Origin: a virus
Virus record (IMG/VR): IMGVR_UViG_3300045538_000426
Coordinates: 1-64,000 of that record
DNA: 64,000 bases
Direction: 5' to 3' (one strand)
The translations under genes and the position numbers were made by a program. The stretch's first letter is position 1. Every line of letters starts with the position of its first letter. This document shows, piece by piece, positions 48,272-56,452 of the stretch. The notes below the pieces were generated by a model. The model made no database searches and was not told where the DNA came from. It saw only the letters and a list, made by a program, of their open reading frames with translations.

Positions 48272-49409
48272 ACTATTAAGATCAAAACCGTATATTCCAG
48301 AAGCAGACATTCCCGCTATTGTAAAAAATCTCGAAGAAGTAGTCAGAAGCGGAATGTTCATACAGGGAAAATACGTCGGTCAATTGGAAAAATCATTTGC
48401 TGAATACTGTGGAACTAAGTTTGCTGTTGCTACCAACTCCGGTGCTACTGCGCTTGAGGTTGCTTTGAGAGCAACAGGAGTCGAAAATAAAAAGATAATC
48501 GTCCCAACCCAAACGTTTGTAGCCTCGGTCAGTGCCATAATACGGTCAAATAACATTCCGGTGATTGTTGACGTCGAGGAAGATACACAGAGCCTCAGTG
48601 CACGGATTATACGTGAAAACGTTGACAATGATGTATTCGCGGTAATGTGGGTTCATATGGCGGGCTTCATAAGTCCTGATTACTACAATATAAAGAAACT
48701 ATGTGACAGTCTGGGTATTCTTTTGATAGAAGATGCGTCGCATGCGGTAGGAGCATCAATCGACGGTATAAAAGCAGGTAACTTGGGATTTGCTGGTTGT
48801 TTTTCTCTGTTTGCTACGAAGATTATAACGAGTGGTGAGGGTGGGATTATAACCACAAATGATGCCGATTTTGCTGAGAGATGTAGGGTGATAAGAAATC
48901 ACGGATGTATCCGTAATCCAGCTCCTTATGAGGGAATTGATTTCGGAGTCAATTGCACGTATGCATCCTCGAATTATAGAATGCCGGAATTGTCGGCGGT
49001 AATCGGTGCGAGCCAGATGCCGAGAATAGACCTATTCGTGTTAAAGCGAAATGTCCTCGCCCTCGCCTATGATTTACACATCACAAATCCACGTATCACA
49101 AAACCATCCATACCGGATAACACAACTATGACTTGGTGGCAATACATCGTTTCTCTTCCGGAGGGAACTACATTGGAAGCCAGAACGGAATTATGCACGA
49201 CGTTGTTGAGGGATCATGGAATATCCACTGCGAATGCTTATTGGCCTCCGTGTCATGAACAACCGGCATTCAAGAAATACGTCGCTGCTGGTCAGAAATA
49301 TGAAGTAGCCGATAGTCTCCTTAAACGTCACCTTGCTCTTCCGTTATACGTTGAAATGGATTTGGAACAGGTGAGATTCGTTTCCGACGTAATCAATAAA
49401 ATTGTATGA
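48264..49409 (+). CDS. DegT/DnrJ/EryC1/StrS-type sugar aminotransferase
   Basis: 381 residues from the ATG at 48264, which overlaps the upstream stop region; 48252 is an alternative. Family features: FIQGKYVGQLEKSFAEYCG, ATNSGATALEVALRA, VPTQTFVASVSAIIRS, LLIEDASHAVGAS (PLP-binding Asp), FSLFATKIITSGEGG (PLP Lys), FGVNCTYASSNYRMPELSAVIG (R-M and A-x-G-x-x-Q-x type loop). These enzymes transfer an amino group from glutamate to a keto-sugar nucleotide at C3, C4 or C5. After the 4,6-dehydratase it would give a 4-amino-4,6-dideoxy sugar, as PseC does after PseB. Confidence 0.85.
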   Translation: MNKLLRSKPYIPEADIPAIVKNLEEVVRSGMFIQGKYVGQLEKSFAEYCGTKFAVATNSGATALEVALRATGVENKKIIVPTQTFVASVSAIIRSNNIPVIVDVEEDTQSLSARIIRENVDNDVFAVMWVHMAGFISPDYYNIKKLCDSLGILLIEDASHAVGASIDGIKAGNLGFAGCFSLFATKIITSGEGGIITTNDADFAERCRVIRNHGCIRNPAPYEGIDFGVNCTYASSNYRMPELSAVIGASQMPRIDLFVLKRNVLALAYDLHITNPRITKPSIPDNTTMTWWQYIVSLPEGTTLEARTELCTTLLRDHGISTANAYWPPCHEQPAFKKYVAAGQKYEVADSLLKRHLALPLYVEMDLEQVRFVSDVINKIV

Positions 49410-50101
49410 AGACTATAAGTATTCATCAACCTAACTATCTACCGTGGTTGGGCTTCTTCGATAAGGTAGCCAAGAGTGACACGTTCGTTGTCTTCGATAA
49501 CGTTCAATTCCCGCGTGGAAAACAACACTTCGGGCATAGAAATTTGATAAAATCACCCAATGGAGAAGGTAGGTGGTTAACGGTCCCTCTTATTGGAAAG
49601 AGTGATATGAAAAACTTCAATGAGATTGAAATCAATCACAATGGATGGAACCTAGATCACTTAAATCTAATCAAATCCTTTTACTCCAAATCGACGTATT
49701 TCAGCAAATATTATCCAGAGTTGGAGACTATTTTAAAGAAACCCCACGTCACTTTGTCCGATTTAAATGTGGAATTGATAAAGTTTCTACTGGCTTCATT
49801 GCATATTGACGTGGAAGTGGTTCTATGTTCTGAGGTATGTGGGACGGACGTGTCTGGTGCTGACAGAATCATGTTCCTATTAAAGAAATTGAATGCGACG
49901 CATTATATATCAGGAACAGGCCCAGGGTCAGTGAAATATATCAACGAACAGGAATTCAAGGATAATGGAATAGAATTAATATGGCAGAACTATTCACATC
50001 CTATGTATAAGCAGTTATACGGCGATTTTGTATCAAATTTATCTGTGATTGATTTGTTGTTCAATCACGGTCCATATTGCCGTGACATTTTAGAAAATTA
50101 A
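49406..50101 (+). CDS. WbqC-like protein
   Basis: 231 residues. The start ISIHQPNYLPWLGFFDKVAKSDTFVVFDNVQF, followed by WLTVPL, the pattern HYISGTG and IWQNYSHPMYKQLYG, and the end LFNHGP match the WbqC family (H-Q-P-x-Y-x-P-W-L-G-F-F at the start). WbqC proteins occur in O-antigen and amino-sugar clusters and are thought to act with sugar aminotransferases and acyl transfer, though the activity is not firmly known. It directly follows the aminotransferase with a four-base overlap. Confidence 0.82.
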   Translation: MKTISIHQPNYLPWLGFFDKVAKSDTFVVFDNVQFPRGKQHFGHRNLIKSPNGEGRWLTVPLIGKSDMKNFNEIEINHNGWNLDHLNLIKSFYSKSTYFSKYYPELETILKKPHVTLSDLNVELIKFLLASLHIDVEVVLCSEVCGTDVSGADRIMFLLKKLNATHYISGTGPGSVKYINEQEFKDNGIELIWQNYSHPMYKQLYGDFVSNLSVIDLLFNHGPYCRDILEN

Positions 50102-50102
50102 C

Positions 50103-50759
50103 ATGGCTAGAAAAATAATGGCAATAGGGGCACATCCTGATGATGTGGAATTCGGTTGTTCTGGTACTCTCGTTCGACATAAAGCTGACGGTGACTTCGT
50201 TTCATATGTGTGTATGACGGATACCGAATCCAAGGACGGTACGACTGGTGAACTTCTACGGACGTTGGAACAGAACCGAGAAGAGACATTGGCTGCCGCG
50301 TCGGTGATTGGTTGTGATTTTGTGGATTTTCTCCCGTTTAAAGATCTTCACGTTCCATTCTCATTTGACTCGGTGAGTATGCTTGAGAAGCTCATAAAAA
50401 AATATGACATAGATATGATTTATACTCACTGGGCCGGTGATGCAAATCAAGATCATATTTCTACATTTAGAACGACGATGGCCGCTGCTAGGTATGTTCC
50501 CGATGTGGTCTGTTATGAACAGATTCCCATAGCAAGGATGTCGGAAAATCAAATGGAAACGACGTATTACGTGAATATAACCGACCAATTTTCAACAAAG
50601 ATTTCGGCTTCCATGAAACACAAGAGTCAGATAGAGAAATACGAAAAACATGGTTTGGACGTTAGAGAGAATTTGGAAACGTTGGCTAAATTTAGAGGTA
50701 TACAAGCAAGATGTAAGTATGCAGAAGCATTTCACATCATTAAAATGGTGAAATCATAA
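50103..50759 (+). CDS. PIG-L/LmbE-type N-deacetylase
   Basis: 218 residues. The zinc motif AHPDD (9-13) is followed by VEFGCSGTL and the distal HWAGDANQDHIS, which supplies the H-x-x-D-H-type residues. FEN-like helices with QNREETLAAASVIG (E-x-x-x-A) are typical. The family removes acetyl groups from GlcNAc-containing molecules (PIG-L, MshB, LmbE, BshB). Here it may deacetylate the amino sugar made by the preceding genes. It is the second deacetylase in the island beside the NodB-like one. Confidence 0.82.
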   Translation: MARKIMAIGAHPDDVEFGCSGTLVRHKADGDFVSYVCMTDTESKDGTTGELLRTLEQNREETLAAASVIGCDFVDFLPFKDLHVPFSFDSVSMLEKLIKKYDIDMIYTHWAGDANQDHISTFRTTMAAARYVPDVVCYEQIPIARMSENQMETTYYVNITDQFSTKISASMKHKSQIEKYEKHGLDVRENLETLAKFRGIQARCKYAEAFHIIKMVKS

Positions 50760-50760
50760 T

Positions 50761-51840
50761 ATGAATATAGAATTCGACGTCACATTAAACTGCAATTTCA
50801 GTTGTTTGAATTGTAATCGACATAGCAATTTCAATTCGCTTGAAAATCCACACGACCACACCAAGTCAGCTGGCCTCAATTATTACGACAATACAAACGT
50901 ATCAATGAACGCGGTAGATAAGTTAATTTCCGACGTTAAGTTACATGGTGGTATAAAAAGAATCCATGTTATAGGTGGGGAACCGTTGACACATCCCGAG
51001 ATAGACAAGATAGTGGACAAGCTTCGTGATGAATTGTTGGGGTTGTATGTTCCCGATATTGTCATTATTTCAAATCTTCACCCGAAAATGATAAAAGCGG
51101 GAACATTGGATACCCCAAAACAAATTGTTCAAAACTTTCCATTTGATAGAATCGACACTATACAATGGGGATATACACCGTCGTTCTTGCCTGCTTTAAT
51201 GAAAGCTTTGGCTGATTTGTTGAAATCTACGGGGATGACAACCGATGTTTTATCTGATAAATTATCGGAGTTAGTCGTTCAAGAAGACCCAAATAAAAAG
51301 ACAACTGCACATGATATACTGTCTACTGTAAAGATGTTCAGGGGGATGCTAGTTTCTAACTTCACGATGTTAGCTGATAAATCAGACGTTCACAGATGTT
51401 CCCTTGTATCTCCATATGACTCTGGTCAAGAAATGATTCCACTGTGTAACATACCAAATAAATGTGGGACAAATTATTCATTCGATGGATACTGGCCGTG
51501 TTCGCAAGGTGCCGCGATAGCTAGGATGTTCAATCTCACTCAATATAATCGAAAAGACATACCGATGAAGTTTGAGGATTGGGGAGATGTTGATTCTAAA
51601 GGAAATGCTATTGTAAACTCGAAGTCAAATATGTGGGAATTGTGCAAACACTGTCAACTGTCTGCAAAAACCAAGATGTTAGAGAAAGACCATGGTAGAC
51701 CGATATCCATAAGTTATAGGAAGGCATTGGGTATAGAGGGAGATTCAAAGCCATCGTCTCCCCACGTTGTTCCAAGTCATAAGAAAAATCTAGCCACGTC
51801 GATATACTTAGAAAAGTGTGAAACTGAATGTAAATCCTGA
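50761..51840 (+). CDS. Radical SAM enzyme with SPASM-like C-terminus
   Basis: 359 residues. CNFSCLNC near residue 10 is the [4Fe-4S] motif C-x3-C-x2-C, followed by IHVIGGEPLTHPEI (G-G-E-P) and IVIISNL. The C-terminal part carries CNIPNKCG, YWPCSQGAA and WELCKHCQLS, which looks like auxiliary cluster binding (SPASM/twitch). Proteins of this type catalyse radical epimerisation, oxidation or C-C/C-S bond formation on sugars, nucleosides or peptides. The position after two deacetylase and aminotransferase genes suggests a sugar or nucleoside substrate. Unusual cargo for a phage. Confidence 0.72.
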   Translation: MNIEFDVTLNCNFSCLNCNRHSNFNSLENPHDHTKSAGLNYYDNTNVSMNAVDKLISDVKLHGGIKRIHVIGGEPLTHPEIDKIVDKLRDELLGLYVPDIVIISNLHPKMIKAGTLDTPKQIVQNFPFDRIDTIQWGYTPSFLPALMKALADLLKSTGMTTDVLSDKLSELVVQEDPNKKTTAHDILSTVKMFRGMLVSNFTMLADKSDVHRCSLVSPYDSGQEMIPLCNIPNKCGTNYSFDGYWPCSQGAAIARMFNLTQYNRKDIPMKFEDWGDVDSKGNAIVNSKSNMWELCKHCQLSAKTKMLEKDHGRPISISYRKALGIEGDSKPSSPHVVPSHKKNLATSIYLEKCETECKS

Positions 51841-52762
51841 GTTCGGAATAGAACTAGCCCTAGCAGTTCCTTACGCTTACTGGTTACACCTAAACGGTGA
51901 ACTTGAATCTGTAACGACGTCCCGTGGAATGCGTCCCTTCTATTACTTCTGCAATGACGTCCGGGAAGATTATCAGACGAGAAGCATTGATAACGTAGCC
52001 GCATTGCAGAATGTGCCGAATCAGTGGATACACCACAATGCTATGGCTATAACAGGAAAAGATTATAGTGACATGACCTCCGAAGAACAGTCATCGGTGA
52101 ATGGCGTCCTAGATTATTCCAAGTGGTCACCCGTTCCATTCCGAGAACATTACAAAAACGAGGAGTTTAAGTTTAAGAAACCGACTGTTTTTATAACCAA
52201 TAAGTTCAACATAGAACACGGCGAACCTCCGATGGGATATTTTGATATAGAGTGTTTATATGAGATGTTCAAATATCTCACTGAGAAGGGATATACCGTC
52301 GTTTATAAAAGAGCCACGAATCGTGAGAAGGAGTTTTCTTTAGATTCAAATGAGGAGATGTCTCTCAGAGACGGTTACTTAGATATACAAGCTGATGTAG
52401 ACGGAGTCGGTGTTATGACGGATTTCCAATTAACAAAACACTTTGACGATGTTATTTTGGTGGATGACTTGGTCAGTAAATCTAAGTTATCATATAACGA
52501 AACTCAACTTAGAATAATGGCAAACTGTGATAAATTCATAAGTGTTTGTGGTGGGAATTCAATTTTGTCTTCCATGTTTGGTGGAACTGTGATAAGTTAC
52601 ATCCACAAAGGTAAGGAATTGAGAAAAAATTACTTTGGTGAGAACAGTTATTTCCGAAAGTTATCCGGAGCAAATGTCATCCCCGTAATAGATCCGGACG
52701 TTATGAAAACCGGCATTCACAATTACTCAAGCCTTAAATCCGCTATACTAACTAATTTCTAA
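51818..52762 (+). CDS. Unknown protein of the glycan island, glycosyltransferase-like
   Basis: 314 residues from a GTG; overlaps the radical SAM gene by 23 bases. Features: FGIELALAVPYAYWLHLNGEL, PFYYFCNDVRED, the aromatic NQWIHHNAM segment, FITNKFNIEHGEPPMGYFDIE, and a C-terminal half with ANCDKFISVCGGNSILSSMFGGTVISY. The last pattern (I-S-V-x-G-G-x-x-x-L-x-x-x-F-G) recalls the donor-binding domain of GT-B or fucosyl/heptosyl-transferase-like folds that detect stored or shared acceptors. No D-x-D or clear family signature, so the call is tentative. Confidence 0.4.
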   Translation: MKLNVNPEFGIELALAVPYAYWLHLNGELESVTTSRGMRPFYYFCNDVREDYQTRSIDNVAALQNVPNQWIHHNAMAITGKDYSDMTSEEQSSVNGVLDYSKWSPVPFREHYKNEEFKFKKPTVFITNKFNIEHGEPPMGYFDIECLYEMFKYLTEKGYTVVYKRATNREKEFSLDSNEEMSLRDGYLDIQADVDGVGVMTDFQLTKHFDDVILVDDLVSKSKLSYNETQLRIMANCDKFISVCGGNSILSSMFGGTVISYIHKGKELRKNYFGENSYFRKLSGANVIPVIDPDVMKTGIHNYSSLKSAILTNF

Positions 52763-52763
52763 T

Positions 52764-53936
52764 ATGAATATAAGCTTCATTCAACCCTCCCGTGATAATC
52801 TGAAATACCTGAAGTGGTCATACGCTTCTATACGAAAGAATCTCGCCAATAAGGAACATGAGATATGCGTCGCCGACGACTTCAGCCACGATGGCACAGA
52901 GGAATGGTGCAAAGAAATGGTCAAGTCAGACCCGTATTTTAAGTTTATACGAAATAATGGACCTACTCGATTGGGTCACACGATATTGTATGACAGACTG
53001 ATTAATGACGTTGCAACCAATGATGTTGTTATGATTTGGCACGCTGACATGTATGCGTGTCCCGGGTTGGATACGCAAATAGAGAACCATATCAAACCAG
53101 GTGTGGTCGTTAGCCTAACGAGGATCGAACCTCCTCTCCATCCACCGGGTCCAGAAAAGATAACCGCTGCCTTCGGAGAGGAACCGGAAGATTTTGACGA
53201 AGAAAAATTTCTAAAATGGTTTAAATTAGCAGTAACATCCTATAAAGATAAGACCACCGAAGGTATATTTGCGCCTTGGGCTATATACAAGAAGGACTTC
53301 CAATCTATCGGTGGGCACGATTCACTCTTCGCCCCACAATCCAAGGAGGATAGTGACATATTCAATCGATTTCTATTAAATGGATACAAGTTCATCCAAA
53401 CCTGGGAAGGATGTGTATATCACATGACATGTCGGGGAAGCAGATTTAACCCTACTCTCACGGAGGTTGGAAAGGAAAGTCAAGAGTGGTTGAAGCAGAA
53501 TAACCGAAGTGCTAGGAATTTTATAAGAAAGTGGGGGCACTTCGTTAAACACGACTCTTATATGAAGCCCATCGTTCCGAAACTATACAAAGTAGGGTTT
53601 GTGATACGTAATATAAACGACCCGATGTTATCTGTGCTCGAACCTTGGTGTGGAACTTTATATTCCGATGTTAATTATGACAAATATATAGAATCGGAAC
53701 AGCCTAATACCAAATTTGACTTGCGCTCCAAGTTAAAGAAGTTATCGGAAGTCGGAGATGATGATGTAACTGTGGAGTTTGATGCTAGGGAATTTACGAA
53801 CAATCATTTCAATTTAATATCAAACTTGTCGGATGTTGTAACCGAGACTGGTGAGCCAGGCACATTTGAGTTCTCCATATTTAAAATAACTATCAATTCC
53901 ACAACTTCTCGCGAACTGAGTCTCATAAAGTTATGA
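52764..53936 (+). CDS. Family 2-like glycosyltransferase
   Basis: 390 residues. Residues 1-230 are a GT-A domain: ISFIQPSRDNLKYLKWSYASI, EICVADDFSHDGTEEW, IRNNGPTRLGHTI, VVMIWHADMYACPG (D-x-D-like site, H-A-D) and, after an insertion, IFAPWAIYKKDFQSIGGHD and EDSDIFNRFLLNGYKF. The C-terminal 130 residues are a separate domain with no recognised function. It would add one sugar to the growing glycan; it is the last transferase of the island and its stop overlaps a small membrane-protein gene by four bases. Confidence 0.7.
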   Translation: MNISFIQPSRDNLKYLKWSYASIRKNLANKEHEICVADDFSHDGTEEWCKEMVKSDPYFKFIRNNGPTRLGHTILYDRLINDVATNDVVMIWHADMYACPGLDTQIENHIKPGVVVSLTRIEPPLHPPGPEKITAAFGEEPEDFDEEKFLKWFKLAVTSYKDKTTEGIFAPWAIYKKDFQSIGGHDSLFAPQSKEDSDIFNRFLLNGYKFIQTWEGCVYHMTCRGSRFNPTLTEVGKESQEWLKQNNRSARNFIRKWGHFVKHDSYMKPIVPKLYKVGFVIRNINDPMLSVLEPWCGTLYSDVNYDKYIESEQPNTKFDLRSKLKKLSEVGDDDVTVEFDAREFTNNHFNLISNLSDVVTETGEPGTFEFSIFKITINSTTSRELSLIKL

Positions 53937-54097
53937 GGGGATTTAAGAAACTGTTGATTAAGTGCTTTGACTCCAATGAAAATGGGAAATTGGAGTGGGG
54001 TGAGATAATATACCCGTTGACAGCGTTATTTATTTTCGAATTGTTATCAGGAATCATCGCAAACTTTCTATATGATATCATAAAGGGGGCTCGGTGA
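53933..54097 (+). CDS. 54-residue membrane protein with EF-hand loop
   Basis: Starts with ATGA overlap at the end of the glycosyltransferase and stops with a GTGA overlap to the next gene. Residues 12-23 (DSNENGKLEWGE) match the 12-position calcium-binding loop exactly: D1, N3, N5, G6, L8 and E12. A hydrophobic helix follows (YPLTALFIFELLSGIIANFLY), so the loop sits at the cytoplasmic or membrane surface. Too short for most gene callers. A calcium-dependent membrane mini-protein is inferred; one EF-hand usually needs a partner to bind calcium tightly. Confidence 0.55.
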   Translation: MRGFKKLLIKCFDSNENGKLEWGEIIYPLTALFIFELLSGIIANFLYDIIKGAR

Positions 54098-54432
54098 GTA
54101 TACACTGGGGGTTTATTTCCATCCACGTATTGGCGTTGCTGATATGGTTGAGAACCGAAGCGGTGGTTGAATATGGAAGAATTTTGGGATTATCAAAATT
54201 TCTAAAAATTGACGATTATGATGAGAAACGTCTTTCCAATTTTGAGTTGGATTACATACTTTACCTAAGAACATTCCACGACAGTTTCATCATTAGACTC
54301 ATCACATGTCCAATCTGTCTCATGTGTTGGCTGACCTCGCCGGCTATAGTTTTATATGGCTTGTCCTCATATTCCGCAGATGTGTTGATTACCTTATTCT
54401 TTTACTATTTATTAGTAAAAGTAATGAGATGA
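54094..54432 (+). CDS. Small membrane protein with CPICLMC motif (DUF1360-like)
   Basis: 112 residues from a GTG overlapping the previous stop. Hydrophobic stretches at about 5-20 (IHVLALLIWL), 68-90 (ITCPICLMCWLTSPAIVLYG) and 92-110 suggest three membrane segments. Motif C-P-I-C-L-M-C-W sits in the second and resembles the C-P-x-C-x-x-x-W of DUF1360 proteins, found in phages and bacilli, function unknown. The Cys could hold a metal or form disulfides. The stop overlaps the next gene by ATGA. Confidence 0.55.
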   Translation: MSIHWGFISIHVLALLIWLRTEAVVEYGRILGLSKFLKIDDYDEKRLSNFELDYILYLRTFHDSFIIRLITCPICLMCWLTSPAIVLYGLSSYSADVLITLFFYYLLVKVMR

Positions 54433-54719
54433 ATAACATCAAGATCAACCACTTCACTGACTTATTTAACCTGATTAACTCGGTGGGATTGTCAAACGTT
54501 CATCCATTTGATAATTTTGATAAGACTGTAAGACGTTACGTAGCATTATGTGGATGTGATAGGGCAGCGGAGAAACAACAGGCCGGTAAAGATGCGTCGA
54601 AATTGTATTCGTCTTTGATACGCAACGAAATATCACAACATATTCAGTTGATTAAATCAAAGAAGCAAGCGATATCTATCAGTTTTTTTGAAGACGGTAA
54701 GCTAGCAGTCAAGTATTAA
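54429..54719 (+). CDS. Small hypothetical protein
   Basis: 96 residues from the ATG overlapping the previous stop; a longer frame from 54306 is an out-of-frame reading of the membrane gene. Helical: NHFTDLFNLINSVGLSN, RRYVALCGCDRAAEKQQAGK, RNEISQHIQLIKSKKQA. The end (SFFEDGKLAVKY) is a short strand. The last four bases overlap the tail of the reverse-strand nuclease gene. No family recognised. Confidence 0.5.
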   Translation: MNNIKINHFTDLFNLINSVGLSNVHPFDNFDKTVRRYVALCGCDRAAEKQQAGKDASKLYSSLIRNEISQHIQLIKSKKQAISISFFEDGKLAVKY

Positions 54720-55609
54720 TCCTCCTTAGCATCACAGACGACCTTTTTATGTGGACAATACTTGCAGTTCTTCTTTCCTTTGCCGGGAACTTTAGGAAAC
54801 GAACCGTCTACTTTAAAAGATCCATCTTCAACAAAGCATTCTTCCACAAACGAAGTGAATCCTTTTAGAGAGTCGACTACCGCTGGTCTATTGCTGCACG
54901 GTGAGAACAATTGAATACGACTTTGTGGAAATTTCACATCGCTGAATAATTTCCGTTTTAGGATGAAAAATTCTACTTCAATGTCTTCCAGAGGTACCTG
55001 AAGTTTCTTACTGTAAAAGGCCTTGTAGATTATCAATTGACTGTATTTACTCTCATCCTCTTTCATGTAACTATTCCATCCACTCGATGAGGTTTTGAAG
55101 TCTATGATTTTGTATTTTCCCGTGGATTTGTCTCTGAGAACTATATCCAAAAATCCTACGAATTGGACATTATACTTAATGTCTATCTCAAGGGGAACTT
55201 CAGCTCCTATGAATTCATATTTCTTACTGGGAAAATTCTTCAGTCGGTTAGATGGTTTTGAGAACTCACCCAAGACGTCCTGCGCGTCAAAACAGAATTC
55301 GGTATACTCATCCTCTGTATATTTCAGTGTCTTGGTGGAACCATCTAACAATTCTCTGTCAAATGCGGTCTTGAAAATATCAAATAATTTTATCGAATCG
55401 GCCTCAACGTGACCTTTTGTGTAGAGAACTTCGAGGTATAACTGAAGAGCCTCGTGAATTGCAGTTCCGAAACATGTATTTACCGATCCCTCAAATTTAC
55501 GAAGATTCTGCAGATAATCATGTTTCCACTTAGCAGGGCAACGAAACCATGTCGCATACTGTGAATAACTCACTCTCTTCTTTTTTATAACGGGAACGGA
55601 TTCGTCCAT
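54716..55609 (-). CDS. Cas4/AddB-like PD-(D/E)XK nuclease with iron-sulfur cysteines
   Basis: 297 residues on the reverse strand from the ATG at 55609; a GTG at 55645 is an alternative but lies beyond the promoter-like octamer. SYSQYATWFRCPAKWKHDY (C24) opens the fold, GTAIHEALQLYL provides a conserved His, VGFLDIVLRD and IIDFKTSSS supply the catalytic D and D-x-K. Three C-terminal cysteines (C282, C285, C292 in CKYCPHKKVVC) with C24 make the four-cysteine [4Fe-4S] set of Cas4 and AddB. It is thus a RecB-family ssDNA exonuclease, likely in recombination or end processing, not tied to CRISPR here. Confidence 0.75.
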   Translation of the reverse strand: MDESVPVIKKKRVSYSQYATWFRCPAKWKHDYLQNLRKFEGSVNTCFGTAIHEALQLYLEVLYTKGHVEADSIKLFDIFKTAFDRELLDGSTKTLKYTEDEYTEFCFDAQDVLGEFSKPSNRLKNFPSKKYEFIGAEVPLEIDIKYNVQFVGFLDIVLRDKSTGKYKIIDFKTSSSGWNSYMKEDESKYSQLIIYKAFYSKKLQVPLEDIEVEFFILKRKLFSDVKFPQSRIQLFSPCSNRPAVVDSLKGFTSFVEECFVEDGSFKVDGSFPKVPGKGKKNCKYCPHKKVVCDAKED

Positions 55610-55618
55610 ATACCCCAC

Positions 55619-55653
55619 TATAAGTGGTTTTTGACGAAAGTCCACTACTTATA
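55619..55653. promoter_or_regulatory. Divergent promoter elements between nuclease and FecR-like genes
   Basis: CACTTATA on the reverse strand (55619-55626) precedes the nuclease ATG by 9 bases, and TACTTATA on the forward strand (55646-55653) precedes the FecR-like ATG by 3 bases. This compact divergent pair repeats the arrangement at 16.4 kb. Confidence 0.45.
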
Positions 55654-55656
55654 CCC

Positions 55657-56421
55657 ATGAGATGTATTATACTATTTGTTCTGTTGTTTTTTACTTATCT
55701 TGGTGTCGCTGACGAGATACCATCACCATCGTATATTCTAAAGACGGTGGGTAAGGTAGATAGAGTCGTTTTTTACGATAGTGGAAAAATCGAAACCAAC
55801 AACCTCGTCGTAGGTTCGACGTATCAAGTTAAAGATGCACAGTCGGATTACATCACGGGAACAAATTCATCCGTGGTCTTTTCCATTTCCGATGATGTTG
55901 TGTTACATGTAGAAGAAAACAGCGAATTTAAGATACATACGTCAACCGCTGAACTCGCTGCTTCGTCAATTCCAATGAAAGCGAAGTTTTCGAATAAGAA
56001 CCATGTAATGTCATTGATGAACGGTACAGTCGACATAATAAACTTTTCTACAAACGGAACGTTTTTGTTACAAACTCCACGGGTATCACTTACAATTAAA
56101 CAGGGAAAATACCGAGTGATTGTGCAAGGAAAGACAACCATTGTTGCGACGATTGAAGGCATCGCCATATTACATAAGTTGGTGGATATTAAAACGGGAA
56201 ATGTGGACGCGGGTAAGTTTGCACACATCACTACATATTACAGTCTTCTCGGGAAAGGAATGGACCTGGCAAACAACGGAAAAGCGACCGCTTCCATTGG
56301 ATCGATTGAGCCAGATGATATGAAGAAAATGTCGGATTCGTTCGACGGAGTCGTGAAACTTCATGGTTCTTTTATTTATATAGTAGATGGTGGAAAAATC
56401 CTCGGTGTTAAAATTCATTGA
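55657..56421 (+). CDS. Secreted FecR-like domain protein
   Basis: 254 residues from the ATG at 55657, which makes a proper signal peptide (MRCIILFVLLFFTYLGVADE, cleavage after GVA likely); an upstream GTG at 55624 would break it. The mature part is all beta: VGSTYQVKDAQSDYITGTNSSVVFSI, VVLHVEENSEFKI, VMSLMNGTVDII, FLLQTPRVSLTIKQGKYRVIV and TIEGIAILH (parts). This is the FecR layout (induced G-S-x-x-x-V, L-x-x-G-x-x, T-P-x-x-x-x-x-V-G-T). In bacteria FecR acts with TonB receptors and sigma factors or as a periplasmic structural protein. For a phage it might alter host envelope signalling or be carried from the host. Confidence 0.6.
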   Translation: MRCIILFVLLFFTYLGVADEIPSPSYILKTVGKVDRVVFYDSGKIETNNLVVGSTYQVKDAQSDYITGTNSSVVFSISDDVVLHVEENSEFKIHTSTAELAASSIPMKAKFSNKNHVMSLMNGTVDIINFSTNGTFLLQTPRVSLTIKQGKYRVIVQGKTTIVATIEGIAILHKLVDIKTGNVDAGKFAHITTYYSLLGKGMDLANNGKATASIGSIEPDDMKKMSDSFDGVVKLHGSFIYIVDGGKILGVKIH

Positions 56422-56445
56422 CTTTCAACGGTGATTTGTTATCAT
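56418..56445 (+). promoter_or_regulatory. sigma70-like promoter upstream of the polymerase B unit
   Basis: TTGACT (56418-56423, overlapping the FecR-like stop), 16 bases, TATCAT (56440-56445). Transcription should start at about the GTG at 56453, giving a leaderless message for the next small gene and the polymerase. Confidence 0.5.
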
Positions 56446-56452
56446 ATGTTTC

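Noticed and set aside
54716-55609. CRISPR-linked Cas4 locus
   Set aside because: No repeat-spacer array and no other cas gene were found in the window.
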